The position numbers were made by a program, and so were the translations under genes. The notes under the pieces are model-generated. The model was not told where the DNA came from. It saw only the letters and a list, made by a program, of their open reading frames with translations, and did no database searches. Shown here piece after piece: positions 57,066-64,000 of a DNA stretch of 64,000 nucleotides; position 1 is the stretch's first letter, and the number at the start of each line of letters is the position of its first letter. Origin of the DNA: Schumannella sp. 10F1B-5-1 (GTDB lineage Bacteria; Actinomycetota; Actinomycetes; Actinomycetales; Microbacteriaceae). The stretch spans positions 405,577 through 469,576 of the forward strand of contig NZ_VHQH01000036.1 in NCBI RefSeq assembly GCF_006517535.1, given 5' to 3'.

Positions 57066-58169
57066 GTGGCTCTGCAGCTCCCCGACTTCCCCTGGGACTC
57101 GCTCGTCCCCTTCGCCGAGCGCGCCCGACAGCACGACGACGGCATCGTCGACCTCTCGGTCGGCTCGCCCGTCGACCCGACGCCCGAGGTCGTGCGCCGC
57201 GCCCTCGCCGAGGCGACCGACGCGCACGCCTATCCGGCCACAGCGGGATCGCCGCCGCTGCGTGAGGCCCTCGTCGACTGGTTCGCCCGGCGCCGCGGTG
57301 TGCCCGACCTGACGCCGGCGAACGTCATCCCGACCATCGGCTCGAAGGAGCTCGTGGCGCTGCTGCCCACCCTGCTCGGGCTGGGGGAGGGCGACGTGGT
57401 CGTGCATCCTCGCGTCGCCTACCCGACCTACGCGATCGGCGCCGCCATCGCCGGTGCCACGGCTGTCGCCGTCGACGACCCCGACGACTGGCCCGAGGGC
57501 ACGAAGCTGGTGTGGCTGAACAGCCCCGGCAACCCCGACGGGCACGTCGACCCGATCGAGTTCCTCGCCCGCGCGGTCGACCGCGCCCGCGAGATCGGCG
57601 CGGTCATCGCGAACGACGAGTGCTACGCCGAGCTGAACTGGGCGGGCGACGAGCCCGCGCCGAGCATCCTCGACCCGCGCGTGACCCGTGGATCGCGGCG
57701 CCTCACGCTCGCCGTCTACTCGCTCAGCAAGCAATCGAACCTCGCCGGCTACCGCGCCGCCTTCGTCGGCGGCTGCAGCGAGCTGGTCGGGCAGCTGCTC
57801 GAGGTGCGCAAGCACGCCGGGCTCATCCCGCCGGCGCCCGTGCAGCACGCCATGATCGCCGCGCTCGGCGACGACGAGCACGTGGATGCGCAGCGCGAGC
57901 TCTACCGCGCCCGTCGCGACGTGCTGCGCCCGGCGCTCGAGGCCGCGGGCTTCCGCATCGACCGCAGCGAGGCGGGGCTCTACCTCTGGGCCTCGCGCGA
58001 CGAGGACTGCTGGGCGACGATCTCGGCACTCGCCGACATCGGCATCCTGGCCGCGCCCGGCGCCTTCTACGGCGCCGACGGCGAGCGTCACGTGCGTCTG
58101 GCGCTGACCGCGACCGACGAGCGCATCGCGGCCGCCGCCGAGCGCTTGTCGGGTATCGCCAACCGCTGA
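57066..58169 (+). CDS. dapC: Succinyldiaminopimelate transaminase
   Basis: 367 residues from GTG 57066. A class I/II PLP aminotransferase with LSVGSPVDPTPEVVRRALAE at the start, a YPATAGSPPLREAL motif, WLNSPGNPDGH, IANDECYAEL and the PLP lysine K222 (YSLSKQSNLAGYR). DapC converts N-succinyl-2-amino-6-ketopimelate to N-succinyl-LL-diaminopimelate for lysine and peptidoglycan. Linkage to fdxA and to dapD/dapE 2-3 kb away supports the DapC assignment over other aminotransferases. Confidence 0.93.
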   Translation: MALQLPDFPWDSLVPFAERARQHDDGIVDLSVGSPVDPTPEVVRRALAEATDAHAYPATAGSPPLREALVDWFARRRGVPDLTPANVIPTIGSKELVALLPTLLGLGEGDVVVHPRVAYPTYAIGAAIAGATAVAVDDPDDWPEGTKLVWLNSPGNPDGHVDPIEFLARAVDRAREIGAVIANDECYAELNWAGDEPAPSILDPRVTRGSRRLTLAVYSLSKQSNLAGYRAAFVGGCSELVGQLLEVRKHAGLIPPAPVQHAMIAALGDDEHVDAQRELYRARRDVLRPALEAAGFRIDRSEAGLYLWASRDEDCWATISALADIGILAAPGAFYGADGERHVRLALTATDERIAAAAERLSGIANR

Positions 58170-58211
58170 CGCGAGGTGTTGGCGCGATCATCAGTGGTCC
58201 CGCCGACCGCC

Positions 58212-58217
58212 TAGGCT
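58212..58217 (+). promoter_or_regulatory. -10 element of gltA, apparently leaderless
   Basis: TAGGCT ends 6 nt before GTG 58224. Confidence 0.55.
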
Positions 58218-58223
58218 GTATTC

Positions 58224-59528
58224 GTGAGCGATTCTGGAACCGACGACGCCTCCGAGAAGGTCACGCTGTCCTACCCGGGCGGCACCGCTGAGTTCCCCAT
58301 CCTGAACGCCGTGGATGGGAAGAGCAGCATCGACATCTCGACGCTGACCAAGCAGACCGGGCTGACGACCCTCGACCAGGGATTCGTCAACACGGCATCC
58401 ACCAAGAGCGAGATCACCTACATCGACGGCGACGCGGGCATCCTGCGCTACCGCGGGTACTCGATCGAGGACATCGCGGCCAACGCGACCTACCTCGAGG
58501 TGGCGTGGCTGCTGATCTACGGCGAGCTGCCGACGGCCGATCAGCTGGGCGAGTTCGATGAGAAGGTGCGCCGCCACACGCTGCTGCACGAGGACCTGAA
58601 GCGCTTTTTCTCGGCTCTGCCGCACACGGCGCACCCGATGTCGGTGCTCTCGAGCGCGGTCGCGGCCCTCTCGACCTACTACGAGGACTCGCTCGACCCG
58701 CACGACCCCGAGCAGGTCGAGATGAACACGGTGCGCCTGCTGGCGAAGCTGCCGGTCATCGCGGCCTACGCCCACAAGAAGGCGCTCGGCCAGGCGTTCC
58801 TCTACCCCGACAACTCGCTCAGCTTCGTCGAGAACTTCCTCAAGCTGAACTTCGGCACCCTCGCCGAGCCCTACGAGATCAACCCCGTGCTGGTGCGAGC
58901 GCTCGATCGCCTGCTGATCCTGCACGAAGACCACGAGCAGAACGCGTCGACCTCGACCGTGCGGCTCGTCGGGTCGACCGAGGCGAACATGTTCGCCTCC
59001 ATCTCGGCCGGCATCCAGGCGCTCTCGGGCCCGCTGCACGGCGGCGCGAACGAGGCCGTGCTCACGATGCTCGCCAAGATCCGCGACTCGGGCGAGAGCG
59101 TGGAGAAGTTCGTCGAGCGGGTGAAGGCCAAGGAGGACGGCATCCGCCTCATGGGCTTCGGGCATCGCGTCTACAAGAACTTCGACCCGCGCGCCCGCCT
59201 GGTCAAAGAGAGCGCCGACGCCGTGCTCGCCGACCTCGGCGTGAACGACCCGCTGCTCGACATCGCGAAGCAGCTCGAAGAGGTCGCGCTGGCCGACGAC
59301 TACTTCGTCGAGCGCAAGCTCTATCCGAACGTCGACTTCTACACCGGCGTCATCTACAAGGCGATGGGCTTCCCGACGCGGATGTTCACCGTGCTGTTCG
59401 CGATCGGCCGCCTGCCCGGCTGGATCGCCCACTGGCGCGAGTCGAACACCGACCCGAAGACCAAGATCGGCCGCCCGCAGCAGCTCTACATCGGCCCGGA
59501 CACCCGCGCCTGGCCGTCGGGGCGCTGA
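58224..59528 (+). CDS. gltA: Citrate synthase (type II)
   Basis: 434 residues from GTG 58224. First enzyme of the TCA cycle (oxaloacetate plus acetyl-CoA). Catalytic motifs: SGPLHGGANEAVLTML (His), MGFGHRVYKNFDPRA (His) and PNVDFYTGVIYKAMG (Asp). The N-terminal ~40-residue beta domain (VTLSYPGGTAEFPILNAVDG) marks the NADH-sensitive Gram-negative/actinobacterial type II form. It lies between dapC and dapD but has its own promoter and a following terminator. Confidence 0.97.
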   Translation: MSDSGTDDASEKVTLSYPGGTAEFPILNAVDGKSSIDISTLTKQTGLTTLDQGFVNTASTKSEITYIDGDAGILRYRGYSIEDIAANATYLEVAWLLIYGELPTADQLGEFDEKVRRHTLLHEDLKRFFSALPHTAHPMSVLSSAVAALSTYYEDSLDPHDPEQVEMNTVRLLAKLPVIAAYAHKKALGQAFLYPDNSLSFVENFLKLNFGTLAEPYEINPVLVRALDRLLILHEDHEQNASTSTVRLVGSTEANMFASISAGIQALSGPLHGGANEAVLTMLAKIRDSGESVEKFVERVKAKEDGIRLMGFGHRVYKNFDPRARLVKESADAVLADLGVNDPLLDIAKQLEEVALADDYFVERKLYPNVDFYTGVIYKAMGFPTRMFTVLFAIGRLPGWIAHWRESNTDPKTKIGRPQQLYIGPDTRAWPSGR

Positions 59529-59543
59529 GCGCCGACGCCGACA

Positions 59544-59587
59544 CGAAGAACCCCCTCGCACCGATCTCGGCGCGATGGGGTTCTTCG
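59544..59587 (+). terminator. Terminator after gltA
   Basis: CGAAGAACCCC and GGGGTTCTTCG are perfect 11-bp arms with a 22-nt loop, 15 nt after the gltA stop codon. Confidence 0.8.
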
Positions 59588-59597
59588 CCTTCAGGGA

Positions 59598-59678
59598 CTC
59601 TGCGGGAGGGGCTTCGGGCGACACGCCGCCGTGAGCCGGGCTCGGACCGGCGTGTCGCGGAAAACCCCTCCCGCAGAG
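59598..59678. repeat. Long nested inverted repeat IR2 between convergent gltA and dapD
   Basis: Outer arms of 14 bp (CTCTGCGGGAGGGG 59598-59611 and its complement 59665-59678) enclose inner 11-bp arms (59618-59628 and 59648-59658; GCGACACGCCG). A central GAGC/GCTC is also present. The outer repeat ends 1 nt from the dapD stop codon. It is additional to the gltA terminator. Confidence 0.9.
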
Positions 59679-59679
59679 A

Positions 59680-60639
59680 TCAGCCGTGGAGGGCGGCGTT
59701 GAGCTGGATGCCGGCGCCGCTGCGCGCGAGCACCTCGACGGCGCCGGTCAGCGAGTTGCGCCGGAACAGCAGGTTCGGCACACCCGAGAGCTCGACGGCC
59801 TTGACCGTGCGGGGCGCGGCCTCGCCGGCGGCGTGGGCCCCCGCATCCGGGTCGATCAGCATGACCTTGGTGCCGGCGGTGACGTAGAGCCCGGCCTCGA
59901 CGACCGTGTCGTCGCCGATCGAGATGCCGACGCCGGCGTTGGCGCCGAGCAGCGCCCGCTCGCCGATGCGCACGCGCTGCGTGCCGCCGCCCGAGAGCGT
60001 TCCCATGATCGAGGCGCCGCCGCCCACGTCGGAGCCGTCGCCGACCACGACGCCCTGCGAGATGCGGCCCTCGACCATCGAGGCGCCCAGGGTGCCGGCG
60101 TTGAAGTTGACGAAGCCCTCGTGCATGACGACGGTTCCGGGCGCGAGGTGCGCGCCGAGGCGCACGCGGGAGGCGTCGGCGATGCGCACGCGCTCGGGCG
60201 TGACGTAGTCGAGCAGCTTCGGGAACTTGTCGACGCCGAGCACCGTGTAGCCGGCCTTCTGCAGCGCGGGGCGCAGTCGGGTGAGCTCGTCGGGGTCGAC
60301 GGGGCCGCCGCTCGTCCAGGCGACGTTGGGCAGCTGGGCGAAGACGCCGTCGAGGTTGATCTCGTTGGGGCGCACGAGCGTGTGGCTCAGCAGGTGCAGG
60401 CGCAGGTAGGCGTCGGGGGTGGATGCGGGGGCCGCATCGATGTCGATCTCGACCAGCTGCCAGTCGCGGCGGGTCGCGCGCGCCGCATCCTCGCCGATCC
60501 ACTCGGCCAGCTCTGTCGGCGGCAGCACGCGGTCGACGTCGGCGGGCACGTCGCCCAGAGCGGGGGAGGGGAACCAGGCGTCGAGGGGCGAGCCCGCGGC
60601 GGTGTAGGTGACGAGGGCATGGCCCCAGGCGGAAGTCAT
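59680..60639 (-). CDS. dapD: Tetrahydrodipicolinate N-succinyltransferase (actinobacterial type)
   Basis: 319 residues from ATG 60639. TAGCGT on the minus strand (60652 to 60647) ends 7 nt before it, which fixes this start against one 20 codons upstream. The N-terminal ~170 residues include [21 protein letters not shown] left-handed beta-helix with hexapeptide repeats follows ([58 protein letters not shown]). This is the actinobacterial DapD form. It makes N-succinyl-2-amino-6-ketopimelate, the substrate of DapC. It is divergent from dapE. Confidence 0.97.
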   Translation of the reverse strand: MTSAWGHALVTYTAAGSPLDAWFPSPALGDVPADVDRVLPPTELAEWIGEDAARATRRDWQLVEIDIDAAPASTPDAYLRLHLLSHTLVRPNEINLDGVFAQLPNVAWTSGGPVDPDELTRLRPALQKAGYTVLGVDKFPKLLDYVTPERVRIADASRVRLGAHLAPGTVVMHEGFVNFNAGTLGASMVEGRISQGVVVGDGSDVGGGASIMGTLSGGGTQRVRIGERALLGANAGVGISIGDDTVVEAGLYVTAGTKVMLIDPDAGAHAAGEAAPRTVKAVELSGVPNLLFRRNSLTGAVEVLARSGAGIQLNAALHG

Positions 60640-60646
60640 GACCTCA

Positions 60647-60652
60647 ACGCTA
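60647..60652 (-). promoter_or_regulatory. -10 element of dapD, apparently leaderless
   Basis: TAGCGT on the minus strand, 7 nt before the dapD ATG. Confidence 0.5.
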
Positions 60653-60712
60653 CCGGGGCGGGATGCGGCCGAGCGCAGCCGTCCGCCGTCCGCCGTCACG
60701 GGCGAGCCTCCC

Positions 60713-60718
60713 TAGACT
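60713..60718 (+). promoter_or_regulatory. -10 element of dapE, apparently leaderless
   Basis: TAGACT ends 6 nt before GTG 60725; the dapD and dapE -10 elements are back to back about 60 bp apart. Confidence 0.5.
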
Positions 60719-60724
60719 CGACGG

Positions 60725-61798
60725 GTGTCCGCCGCGCCCTCTCTCGATCCGACCGTCGACAGCGTCCAGCTGACCCGCGACCTCTGCGACATCCCCTCGG
60801 TGTCGGGCGACGAGACGCCCCTCGCCGATGCGATCGAGCAGGTGCTGCGGGCCGCTCCGCACCTCGAGGTCGTGCGCGACGGCGACGCGATCGTCGCCCG
60901 TACGAATCTCGGTCGCGCCCGTCGCGCCGTCATCGCCGGTCATATCGACACCGTGCCGATCAACGACAACCTGCCCACCCGGCTCGAGGACGGCGTGCTC
61001 TGGGGCCGCGGCACGGTCGACATGAAGGGCGGCTGCGCCGTGCAGCTGAAGCTCGCGGTCGAGCTCACCGAGCCCGCGGTCGACGTGACCTGGGTCTGGT
61101 ACGACAACGAGGAGGTCGAGGCGACCCGCAACGGACTCGGCCGGCTCGCCCGCACGCGCCCGGAGCTGCTCGAGGCCGACTTCGCCGTGCTCGGCGAGCC
61201 CTCGAACGGCGAGGTCGAGGGCGGATGCAACGGCACCATCCGGGTCGAGCTGCGGTTCCCCGGGCGTCGCGCCCACTCCGCGCGCGCGTGGATGGGCGTC
61301 AACGCGATCCACGCCGCCGCACCCGCCCTCGCGACCCTCGCCGCCTACGTGCCCGGCGAGGTCGAGGTCGACGGCCTGGTCTACCGCGAGAGCCTCAGCG
61401 CCGTGAAGATCGACGGCGGCGTCGCCGGCAACGTCATCCCCGACGCGTGCGTCGTCACCGTCAACTACCGCTTCGCCCCCAGCCGCTCGGGTGCGGAGGC
61501 CGAGGCGCACCTGCGGGAGCTGTTCCCCGGCGTCGAGCTGGTCGTGACCGATCTCTCCGAGGGCGCCCGGCCCGGACTGGATGCGCCGCTCGCGCAGGAC
61601 TTCCTGGCCGGCGTCGGCGGCGAGCCCCGGCCGAAGTACGGCTGGACCGACGTCGCCCGCTTCTCGGCCCTCGGCATCCCGGCGGTCAACTACGGCCCCG
61701 GCGACCCCTCGCTCGCGCACGCCGACGACGAGCGGGTGCCGGTCGAGCAGATCAAGCGCTGCGAGGCCGGTCTGCGGGCCTGGCTCGCGTCGAGCTGA
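60725..61798 (+). CDS. dapE: Succinyl-diaminopimelate desuccinylase
   Basis: 357 residues from GTG 60725. M20 dinuclear zinc hydrolase that releases succinate from N-succinyl-LL-diaminopimelate. Metal-ligand and catalytic motifs: VIAGHIDTVPIND (His and Asp), WGRGTVDMKGGCAVQL (Asp), WYDNEEVEATRNGLG (Glu-Glu), FAVLGEPSNGEVEGGCNGTI and GRRAHSAR. With dapC and dapD nearby, the succinylase branch of DAP synthesis is nearly complete within 5 kb. Confidence 0.96.
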   Translation: MSAAPSLDPTVDSVQLTRDLCDIPSVSGDETPLADAIEQVLRAAPHLEVVRDGDAIVARTNLGRARRAVIAGHIDTVPINDNLPTRLEDGVLWGRGTVDMKGGCAVQLKLAVELTEPAVDVTWVWYDNEEVEATRNGLGRLARTRPELLEADFAVLGEPSNGEVEGGCNGTIRVELRFPGRRAHSARAWMGVNAIHAAAPALATLAAYVPGEVEVDGLVYRESLSAVKIDGGVAGNVIPDACVVTVNYRFAPSRSGAEAEAHLRELFPGVELVVTDLSEGARPGLDAPLAQDFLAGVGGEPRPKYGWTDVARFSALGIPAVNYGPGDPSLAHADDERVPVEQIKRCEAGLRAWLASS

Positions 61799-61854
61799 GG
61801 CGTGCCGGGTGTCCCTCCGCGACGCCCTGATTTTCTCTCGCCCGTCGCATACGG

Positions 61855-61860
61855 GATAAT
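61855..61860 (+). promoter_or_regulatory. -10 element of the DUF3117 gene
   Basis: GATAAT lies about 30 nt before ATG 61891. Unlike its neighbours this gene has a short leader with GGAAAGGGG. Confidence 0.5.
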
Positions 61861-61890
61861 GGGATCGCATCCACGGAAAGGGGACTACCC

Positions 61891-62061
61891 ATGGCAGCCA
61901 TGAAGCCGAGGACCGGAGACGGGCCGATGGAGGCTGTTAAGGAGGGTCGCCTGATCATCGTGCGCGTTCCTCTCGAGGGCGGCGGACGACTCGTCGTCTC
62001 CGTCAATGACGAGGAGGCCAAGGAGCTGCACGACGCCCTCGCGGCGGTCGTGTCGGCCTAG
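61891..62061 (+). CDS. DUF3117 small conserved protein (56 aa)
   Basis: ATG 61891, 7 nt after GGAAAGGGG. The peptide MAAMKPRTGDGPMEAVKEGR... continues with LIIVRVPLEGGGRLVVSVND and ends ELHDALAAVVSA. That is the highly conserved actinobacterial DUF3117 protein (Rv1211 in M. tuberculosis, from memory). The function is unknown. It follows dapE as it does in other actinobacteria. Confidence 0.95.
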   Translation: MAAMKPRTGDGPMEAVKEGRLIIVRVPLEGGGRLVVSVNDEEAKELHDALAAVVSA

Positions 62062-62153
62062 CTCCAGCTCACGGCCCGGCGGCGCGTCCGCCGGGCTTCG
62101 CTCGGTGCCCCGGATACCGAGCAGGCCGACGCAGACGGTCGACCGCCCGGCGC

Positions 62154-62786
62154 TCAGGCGCCGGTCGGAACCAGCTGCAGAAGCCCGTCACCCGCGGTGC
62201 TCAGCGCCGCGGTGACCGCGGGGGACTCCGCGACCGTCGAGAGAAGCGCACGGTAGTCGGCGACGGCTCCGTCACGCTGAGCGGGATCGGCGACGCGCCC
62301 ACGCCACAGTGCGTGCGGCACGGCGACGATCCCGCCCGGGCGGACGAGTCGCAGGCCGTGCTCGACGTAGGCCAGCACATTGGCCGGGTCGGCGTCGACG
62401 AGCACGAGGTCGTAGGCGCGGTCGTTCATGCGCGGCAGCACGTCGAGCGCGCGGCCGCCGATCAGACGCACCTGCGTGGCCGGGTGGCCGGCGTCGGCGA
62501 AGACCGTGCGGGCCGCCTCGTGGTACTCGGCCTCGGTGTCGATCGAGGTGAGGGCCGCGTTCGGGGCCCCGCGCAGCATCCACAGACCGCTGACGCCGAA
62601 TCCGGTGCCGATCTCGACGATCGACTGCGCGCCGACGGCGGCGGCGAGCACCGAGAGCTGCGCTCCGACGGCGGGGGAGACGGCCTCGACGCCGTGCTCG
62701 AGCGAGCTGCGGCGGGCCGCCTGGGCGGCTTCCGGCTCGTCGACGAACTCCTCCGCGAACTTCCAGGAGAGATCTCGATCGGCCAT
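62154..62786 (-). CDS. O-methyltransferase-like SAM-dependent methyltransferase
   Basis: 210 residues. SAM motifs: SIVEIGTGFGVSGLWMLRG (about 56-74), LTSIDTEAEYHEAARTVFADAG in order, and YDLVLVDADPANVLAYVEHGLRLVRPGG in consecutive register. These match the class of small catechol-type O-methyltransferases. The likely counterpart in M. tuberculosis is Rv1220c, between DUF3117 and tatB. The substrate is unknown. It is divergent from tatB, 63 nt apart. Confidence 0.88.
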   Translation of the reverse strand: MADRDLSWKFAEEFVDEPEAAQAARRSSLEHGVEAVSPAVGAQLSVLAAAVGAQSIVEIGTGFGVSGLWMLRGAPNAALTSIDTEAEYHEAARTVFADAGHPATQVRLIGGRALDVLPRMNDRAYDLVLVDADPANVLAYVEHGLRLVRPGGIVAVPHALWRGRVADPAQRDGAVADYRALLSTVAESPAVTAALSTAGDGLLQLVPTGA

Positions 62787-62837
62787 GGTGCGCCCCTTTC
62801 CGCCGCAACACTACGGGGCATCCCGTGGCAGGCGACG

Positions 62838-62843
62838 TATCCT
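62838..62843 (+). promoter_or_regulatory. -10 element of tatB, apparently leaderless
   Basis: TATCCT ends 6 nt before GTG 62850. Confidence 0.5.
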
Positions 62844-62849
62844 GTCGGG

Positions 62850-63281
62850 GTGTCCCTCGGGTTGACCTTCGACAAGCTGCTGATCATCCTCGTGATCGCG
62901 GTCTTCCTCATCGGTCCCGAGCGCCTGCCGCACTACGCCGCCCAGCTCGCCCGACTCGCGCGCGGCGTGCGCGACATGGCCAACGGCGCCCGGGATCGCA
63001 TGCGCGAGGAGATGGGCCCCGAGTTCGACGACATCGAGTGGTCGAAGCTCGACCCGCGGCAGTACGACCCCCGGCGCATCATCCGCGACGCGCTGACCGA
63101 GGATGCGCCCGGCGGCGCCGCGACGGCCGCGGCGGGTGCGGGAGCGGGAGCGGCGGCGGCAGCGGGCACGGCGTCCGCCCCGGCCGGCGAGCGGCCGCGC
63201 TACATCGAGTCGGCCTACGACCAGCGCCTGCGCAAGCAGGGCAAGGGGCGCCCGGCGCCCTTCGACAGCGAAGCGACCTGA
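62850..63281 (+). CDS. tatB: Sec-independent protein translocase TatB-like protein
   Basis: 143 residues from GTG 62850. One N-terminal membrane helix (LLIILVIAVFLIGPERLPHY, with the Glu/Pro hinge typical of Tat) then an amphipathic helix (AAQLARLARGVRDMANGARD) and a long Ala/Gly/Pro tail. The IGPERLP motif and longer length favour TatB over TatA. In M. tuberculosis tatB lies near sigE-rseA-htrA and an O-methyltransferase; the sigE, rseA and htrA genes are not between these two genes here. It would serve export of Tat substrates such as EfeB. Confidence 0.9.
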   Translation: MSLGLTFDKLLIILVIAVFLIGPERLPHYAAQLARLARGVRDMANGARDRMREEMGPEFDDIEWSKLDPRQYDPRRIIRDALTEDAPGGAATAAAGAGAGAAAAAGTASAPAGERPRYIESAYDQRLRKQGKGRPAPFDSEAT

Positions 63282-63322
63282 GCGCGGCGTCCGCCTCGGC
63301 GAAGTCGCCGATCACCGAACCA

Positions 63323-63395
63323 TCTCAAGGAGTTGCTGTAACCCCTGAGGCTGGTGTTGCTCGTCTGCCACAGGAGTGACAGCAACTCCTTGAGA
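63323..63395. repeat. Long inverted repeat IR3 between convergent tatB and the BadF-type gene
   Basis: TCTCAAGGAGTTGCTGT (63323-63339) and ACAGCAACTCCTTGAGA (63379-63395) are perfect 17-bp arms. They extend inward imperfectly (CCTG/CAGG), with a central loop of about 23 nt. Arms carry ACTCC/GGAGT cores; no T-tract is present. Confidence 0.9.
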
Positions 63396-63418
63396 CGGTC
63401 AGATCAGGTGTCGGCCGT

Positions 63419-64000
63419 TCAGCGCAGAGCGGCGAGCGTCGAGTGGATGCGACCCCACACCTCGGTGTCGACGGGCAGCCCGGCGTGCGCGAGCGCGAGA
63501 ACGCCCGAGCCGACCGCGCCGTCGGGAACGGACACGAACTCGGCGCCCTCGGGCAGTGCGGCGCGCAGCGCGTCGGCGACGATCGGCTGGTGCGCGAGCA
63601 CGCTGCCGCCGAGCACGATCGGCCCCGGATGCTCGACATCGAGCACGGCCACGAGCGACCGCGCGAGCCCCGCGGCCGCGGACGTGACGATCTCGCGCGC
63701 GACCGGGTCGCCCGCGGTCGCGGCGTCGGACACGACGCGGGCGCAGCGCGCGAGCGCGACCGGCCGCTCGGCGTAGACCCGGTCGAGCAGGCTCGCGAGC
63801 AGGCGCGGTCTCCGGTGCCCGTCGCGGTCGTCGGGTTCGGGCGGCACGGGCACGTCGAGCTCGGCCAGGATGCCCGGAGTGATCGCCGTCGCGGGGCCGC
63901 GTCCGTCGAGCTGCGCGGCGGCGGCGCGGGCGCCCGCGAGGCCGAGCTGGAATCCGCTGCCGTCGTCGCCGAGAAGCCAGCCGAGCCCGTCGGCGACGGC
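63419..64000 (-). CDS. BadF/BadG-type ATPase, N-acetylglucosamine kinase-like (partial, 3' part)
   Basis: The gene runs off the right edge; 193 residues of the C-terminal part are visible, in one frame from 64000 to the stop at 63419. The visible part begins VADGLGWLLGDDGSGFQLGL, matching the second half of ASKHA-fold sugar kinases. It then has GDPVAREIVTSAAAGLARSL and PIVLGGSVLAHQPIVADALR, the adenosine-binding GG motif region. This fits BadF/BadG/BcrA/BcrD-type N-acetylglucosamine kinases. The phosphate 1 motif is outside the window, so the substrate is unconfirmed. Confidence 0.8.
   Translation of the reverse strand, partial: AVADGLGWLLGDDGSGFQLGLAGARAAAAQLDGRGPATAITPGILAELDVPVPPEPDDRDGHRRPRLLASLLDRVYAERPVALARCARVVSDAATAGDPVAREIVTSAAAGLARSLVAVLDVEHPGPIVLGGSVLAHQPIVADALRAALPEGAEFVSVPDGAVGSGVLALAHAGLPVDTEVWGRIHSTLAALR

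Overview
The window looks like a chromosomal segment of a high-GC Gram-positive actinobacterium, most likely family Microbacteriaceae. The evidence is the high GC content, the DUF222-type gene at the left edge, the DUF6264 gene next to ispH, the actinobacterial-type dapD, many lipoprotein signals, and recurrent TAGNNT -10 elements placed 6-8 nt before start codons. I see no tRNA, rRNA, CRISPR array, insertion sequence or prophage. The genus cannot be fixed from the sequence alone.

Layout. 1-5.1 kb: a partial DUF222 gene, ispH (isoprenoid synthesis), a DUF6264 membrane protein, an orphan sensor kinase and a degenerate kinase-like partner. 5.1-12.4 kb: class II aldolase fba, then a small acid-sugar (tetronate-type) catabolic cluster of SAF-domain oxidoreductase, FadR-type GntR regulator, MHS symporter and DUF1537 kinase, closed by glpX. 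12.4-16.9 kb: a TetR-controlled heterodimeric ABC exporter. 16.9-21.8 kb: rmuC, a lipoprotein, a DnaQ-like exonuclease, a methyltransferase and ychF. 21.9-28.1 kb: an accessory stretch with DUF1877, a HigBA toxin-antitoxin pair, small and membrane proteins, and an aldo/keto reductase-TetR pair. 28.1-33 kb: the glycine riboswitch and gcvT-gcvH-gcvP.

33-46.3 kb: a CPBP protease-like protein and two complete peptide ABC transporters, Opp1 (A-B-C-DF in one direction) and Opp2 (A divergent from B-C-DF), with a PH-domain membrane protein between them. 46.3-52.7 kb: two tandem orphan substrate-binding lipoproteins next to typA, where mycobacteria have lpqW, then a small lipoprotein. 52.7-56.2 kb: the efeUOB iron-uptake operon behind an IdeR/DtxR-like box. 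56.2-64 kb: fdxA, dapC, gltA, dapD, dapE, DUF3117, an O-methyltransferase, tatB and a partial BadF-type sugar kinase.

How it fits together. Much of the backbone (glpX, ispH, ychF, typA, fdx-dapC, dapD-dapE-DUF3117-methyltransferase-tatB) follows a gene neighbourhood I recall from Mycobacterium tuberculosis. The acid-sugar cluster, the HigBA block and the transporters look like accessory insertions. The most interesting non-coding structure is a set of three long, near-perfect inverted repeats (24900-24994, 59598-59678, 63323-63395), each exactly between convergent genes, plus a set of about fifteen apparently leaderless promoters. No wholly new multi-gene system is obvious. The best candidates for something undescribed are the inverted-repeat family, the non-canonical acid-sugar cluster with matched GGTC-N-GACC operators, and the kinase/pseudokinase pair.
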